Positions 12,795 to 15,018 of a stretch of 15,018 nt of DNA are shown piece after piece (position 1 is the stretch's first letter; each line of letters opens with the position of its first letter). The stretch is taken from contig NJEK01000031.1 of assembly GCA_002255105.1 (NCBI GenBank), positions 1 to 15,018 of the forward strand. Direction: 5' to 3'. The DNA is from Candidatus Wolframiiraptor sp. EX4484-121. Its GTDB lineage: Archaea > Thermoproteota > Nitrososphaeria_A > Caldarchaeales > Wolframiiraptoraceae. The position numbers were made by a program, and so were the translations under genes. The notes under the pieces are model-generated. The model saw nothing but the letters and a program-made list of their open reading frames with translations. It made no database searches and was not told the origin of the DNA.

Positions 12795-13877
12795 ATGAGC
12801 GGTGTGTGGAGGAATAGGATAAGTAGGCTGATGGACTTAATCCAGGAGAATGAGCTGTCGGCGATCCTTATACACTCCGAGGCGAACATCTTCTATTTCA
12901 CGGGATATAGGGGGCCCGGATATCTCTTGATCCCATTAAACGGCAGCCCAAAGCTCTACGTCTATCCATTGGACTTTGAGCTCGCGAGGATGTGTGTTCG
13001 AGGCGGTGTTGAGGTTGAGGAACTCAGTATGACCGCTAGGGTCGAGAACGTGGTCGAGGGCCTCCCAGATGAGGTTAAGTCTAGGCTTGGATTCGACTCC
13101 CTGAGCGCGGAGGATTACCTGAGGCTCTCAGCATTATTGGGCCATGAATCCCTTAAACCGGCCTCGGAGATAGTTTGGAAGCTCAGGATGATCAAGGATA
13201 GGTCGGAGATCGGGAATATCGAGAAGGCGTGCGATATAGCGTCGAAGGTCATGGACCTGGCTAGCGAGATGCTCGAAGACGGGGTGATGGAGTCCGAGGT
13301 TAAGGCCGAGGTCCTAGAGGAGATGCTCAAGCTCGGAGCCGACGGAGCATCCTTCGACATCATCGTGGCCTCAGGCTCTAGGTCATCCATGCCTCACGGA
13401 GCCCCTGGAAGCAGGGTTATGAGAAATGGAGATGTGGTCGTCGTCGATCTCGGGGCGGTCTTCGAGGGTTATTGCTCAGACATGACTAGAACCTTCTATA
13501 TAGGCGGAGATCCGCCTGAGGAGGTCGCGAAGATCTATGAGATGGTCTTGGAGGCCAAGAGGCTCGCCGAGGAGTCTGTAAAGCCCTGGACCCTCTCATC
13601 AGCCCTCTACGATAAGGTTTATGACAGGTTTGCGGCGATGGGATACGCCGACTATTTCATCCACGGCCTGGGCCATGGAGTTGGGATAGAGGTTCACGAG
13701 CCTCCCAGAATCTCGAAGGCCGGCAAGGAGATGATCCAGGAGAACATGGTTATAACCATTGAGCCCGGGATCTATCTCCCAGGAAAATTCGGGATTAGGC
13801 TTGAGGATACCTTGCTGGTCGAGAAGGATGGAGTGAGGAGATTAACCTCAGCTCCATACACCTTAACCCCATACTAG
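12795..13877 (+). CDS. pepQ: M24-family Xaa-Pro dipeptidase/aminopeptidase
   Basis: Cytosolic metallopeptidase that cleaves X-Pro bonds. 360 aa, standard length. The N-terminal creatinase-like domain runs from EANIFYFTGYRGPGYLL to about residue 125. The pita-bread catalytic domain follows (WKLRMIKDRSEIGNIEKAC onward). The five metal ligands can be placed: D218 and D229 in VVVDLGAVFEGYCSDMTRTF, H294 in HGLGHGVGIEVHE, E323 in ITIEPGIYLP and E337 in IRLEDTLLV. The SMPHGAPGSR substrate-side motif is also present. ATG 12795 suits the TATA spacing; TTG 12786 would add three residues. It is a single-gene unit, divergent from smc, and ends 11 bases before the convergent uppS. Dipeptidase and aminopeptidase P are not separable by eye. 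Confidence 0.93.
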   Translation: MSGVWRNRISRLMDLIQENELSAILIHSEANIFYFTGYRGPGYLLIPLNGSPKLYVYPLDFELARMCVRGGVEVEELSMTARVENVVEGLPDEVKSRLGFDSLSAEDYLRLSALLGHESLKPASEIVWKLRMIKDRSEIGNIEKACDIASKVMDLASEMLEDGVMESEVKAEVLEEMLKLGADGASFDIIVASGSRSSMPHGAPGSRVMRNGDVVVVDLGAVFEGYCSDMTRTFYIGGDPPEEVAKIYEMVLEAKRLAEESVKPWTLSSALYDKVYDRFAAMGYADYFIHGLGHGVGIEVHEPPRISKAGKEMIQENMVITIEPGIYLPGKFGIRLEDTLLVEKDGVRRLTSAPYTLTPY

Positions 13878-13888
13878 GGTGGAGAGGA

Positions 13889-14677
13889 TTATACTCCGAA
13901 CCTCCTCTGCCTCCTCTGATAGATTCGGATGGCCCTCATCAAGTCTATCTTCCTAAACTCGGGCCAGTAAACGTCTAGGAATACTAGCTCGCTGTAAGCC
14001 GACTGCCATAGGAGGAAGTTGCTTATCCTCTCCTCCCCCGAAGTCCTTATGATCATATCCGGCTCGTGGTTTGGGATGTCCGCCGTATAGAGATATCTCT
14101 CCAAGACATCCTCATCTATATCATCGACCCTCACCTTCCCGGCCAGCACATCCCTGATGAGCTTCTTCGACGCGTCGACTATCTCAGCCCTCCCACCATA
14201 GGCGACCGCCAGGTTGAGATACAGGTTGCTGTATTTTGAGGTCGCCTCCTCAAGCTTTTCAAGAGCCTCCCTGACATCCCTCGGCAACAAATCCTTTCTC
14301 CCTATCACCTTAACCCTGACCCCATGTTTGTGGAGCCTTTCATCGACCGCGTATTCCAAACTCTTCTCCTTCAACAACCTGAATATCTCCTCTAGCTCCC
14401 TCTTAGATCTCTTGAAGTTTTCGGTCGACAAAGCGTAGATAGTTATCACCTTTATCCCGAGATTTATGCACCACTCGATGAGCTCATCCACCTTCTCCGC
14501 GCCGACCCTGTGACCCAGCCATGGATATAATCCCCTCTTCCTCGCCCACCTCCTATTCCCATCCATGATCACAGCTATATGAGATGGAATCTCACCCTTC
14601 CTGATGGTCTCCTCAAGCCATTTCTCATACAATTTGTAGACTCCAAAGATTTTCAGCAATTTTTCGAGGATCGGCAT
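13889..14677 (-). CDS. uppS: Cis-prenyltransferase (undecaprenyl/polyprenyl diphosphate synthase family)
   Basis: Condenses isopentenyl diphosphate in cis onto an allylic primer to make the long polyprenyl diphosphates used as glycan lipid carriers. 262 aa. The catalytic Asp is D39 in HIAVIMDGNRRWARKRG, followed by GHRVGAEKVDELIEWCINLG. Then come ITIYALSTENFKRSKRE, LNLAVAYGGRAEIVDA, and PDMIIRTSGEERISNFLLWQ with YSELVFLDVYWPEF, all family blocks in order and at full length. About 30 residues precede the catalytic motif, as in other archaeal members. ATG 14677 has no ribosome site but a TATA-like box about 29 bases upstream. Product chain length cannot be told from sequence. Confidence 0.95.
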   Translation of the reverse strand: MPILEKLLKIFGVYKLYEKWLEETIRKGEIPSHIAVIMDGNRRWARKRGLYPWLGHRVGAEKVDELIEWCINLGIKVITIYALSTENFKRSKRELEEIFRLLKEKSLEYAVDERLHKHGVRVKVIGRKDLLPRDVREALEKLEEATSKYSNLYLNLAVAYGGRAEIVDASKKLIRDVLAGKVRVDDIDEDVLERYLYTADIPNHEPDMIIRTSGEERISNFLLWQSAYSELVFLDVYWPEFRKIDLMRAIRIYQRRQRRFGV

Positions 14678-14700
14678 CGGAATTCATGTCGAGGTTCTCG

Positions 14701-14712
14701 ATAATAAGTTTA
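14701..14712 (-). promoter_or_regulatory. TATA-like box of uppS
   Basis: TAAACTTATTAT on the minus strand, centred about 29 bases before ATG 14677, fitting a leaderless transcript. It lies immediately after the stop of the membrane-protein gene upstream. Confidence 0.5.
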
Positions 14713-14716
14713 ATCT

Positions 14717-15018
14717 CTATGCCTTCCTCCTAAAGTACTTCGAATACATCCTCCTCAGCATCCGGGTTACTATCAGAGTCACGGTAAGCGTGACGACTCC
14801 GAGGATCGCTGTTATCGCCAATAAGAAGACTTGTGGATTCTCCAATCCACCCGTTGCCCCAGCTATCAGGATGACGCCAGCCCTCTTTAATAATGCCCAG
14901 ATCCAGAGGAGCAGTACGGCTCCCCTAATAGCCCCCCAGATCCTCGGATTCCGCGAGAACAGATAGTATACGATGTTCGCTAGGATCGTTATCAATATCG
15001 CGATCGCGGCGAGATCCA
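14717..15018 (-). CDS. Small membrane protein of unknown function, 5' end outside window
   Basis: Minus-strand frame open from the window edge to TAG at 14717, about 99 codons visible. The visible part is strongly hydrophobic: AAIAILITILANIVYYL, then a basic turn (SRNPRIWGAIRG), AVLLLWIWALL, a Gly/Ala-rich stretch (VILIAGATGG), and VFLLAITAILGVVTLTVTLI ending in a basic tail (RMLRRMYSKYFRRKA). Three or four membrane helices are likely, with a positive cytoplasmic end. I do not recognise the family. An in-frame TTG at 14993 could be a start, but the frame stays open and hydrophobic to the edge, so the true start is probably beyond it. A further TTG at 14843-14845 has the same GGTGGATTGGAG context as two real starts and could begin a 42-aa single-helix product. 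Proximity to uppS may mean a role in lipid or envelope metabolism, which is only inference. Confidence 0.6.
   Translation of the reverse strand, partial: DLAAIAILITILANIVYYLFSRNPRIWGAIRGAVLLLWIWALLKRAGVILIAGATGGLENPQVFLLAITAILGVVTLTVTLIVTRMLRRMYSKYFRRKA

Noticed and set aside
1..15018. tRNA genes, CRISPR repeats, transposase genes or terminal inverted repeats
   Set aside because: No T-arm-like GGTTCRAAYCC on either strand, no regularly spaced repeats and no transposase-like frames were found by reading.

Overview
This window looks like chromosomal DNA of an archaeon, probably a thermophilic member of the TACK group. It carries TFB, a TFE-beta/RPC34-like protein, eS8, SRP19, Gar1, archaeal Trm1 and a FtsJ/RlmE-type methyltransferase. 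AGG, ATA and GAG codons dominate. First genes of transcription units have A/T-rich TATA-like boxes about 26-33 bases before the start codon (near-leaderless mRNAs), whereas internal genes use Shine-Dalgarno-like GGTGG/GGAG sequences and often TTG starts. A canonical SMC-ScpA-ScpB set argues against Sulfolobales-type Thermoprotei and fits Bathyarchaeia, Caldarchaeales or Korarchaeia better; this placement is inference.

Layout: (1) bases 1-155, minus: start of a DJ-1/PfpI-family protein cut by the window edge, divergent from (2) bases 246-3445, plus: a BtuF/BtuC/BtuD-type ABC importer for cobalamin or ferric siderophore, made of a membrane-anchored binding protein, a FecCD permease and an ATPase split into two fragments. 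(3) bases 3478-5866, plus: THEP1-type NTPase, tRNA (guanine-26) dimethyltransferase Trm1 and an RlmE-like 2'-O-methyltransferase, tightly packed. (4) bases 12649-5869, minus: a long information-processing run smc-scpA-scpB, then eS8-SRP19-Gar1, then TFB and a TFE-beta-like protein with its own TATA box. (5) bases 12795-13877, plus: an M24 Xaa-Pro peptidase divergent from smc. (6) bases 14677-13889, minus: a cis-prenyltransferase (UppS family), and upstream of it the end of a small membrane protein running off the window. No gene-free stretch exceeds 300 bases. I see no tRNA, rRNA, CRISPR array or insertion sequence.

The most unusual point is that five genes seem to have lost an internal or N-terminal block of roughly 75-150 bp, while their neighbours are full length. 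The binding protein lacks part of its C-terminal lobe. The ATPase lacks its ABC signature and is frameshifted. The TFE-beta-like protein lacks the middle of its winged helix. TFB lacks about 25 residues of B-linker, and eS8 lacks its first ~45 residues. The first two junctions share a CTCAT-TGAGGGGG-TGAT-like sequence. This may be real genome erosion or streamlining at a deletion-prone motif, or a systematic amplification or assembly artefact. Either answer matters to anyone using this sequence.
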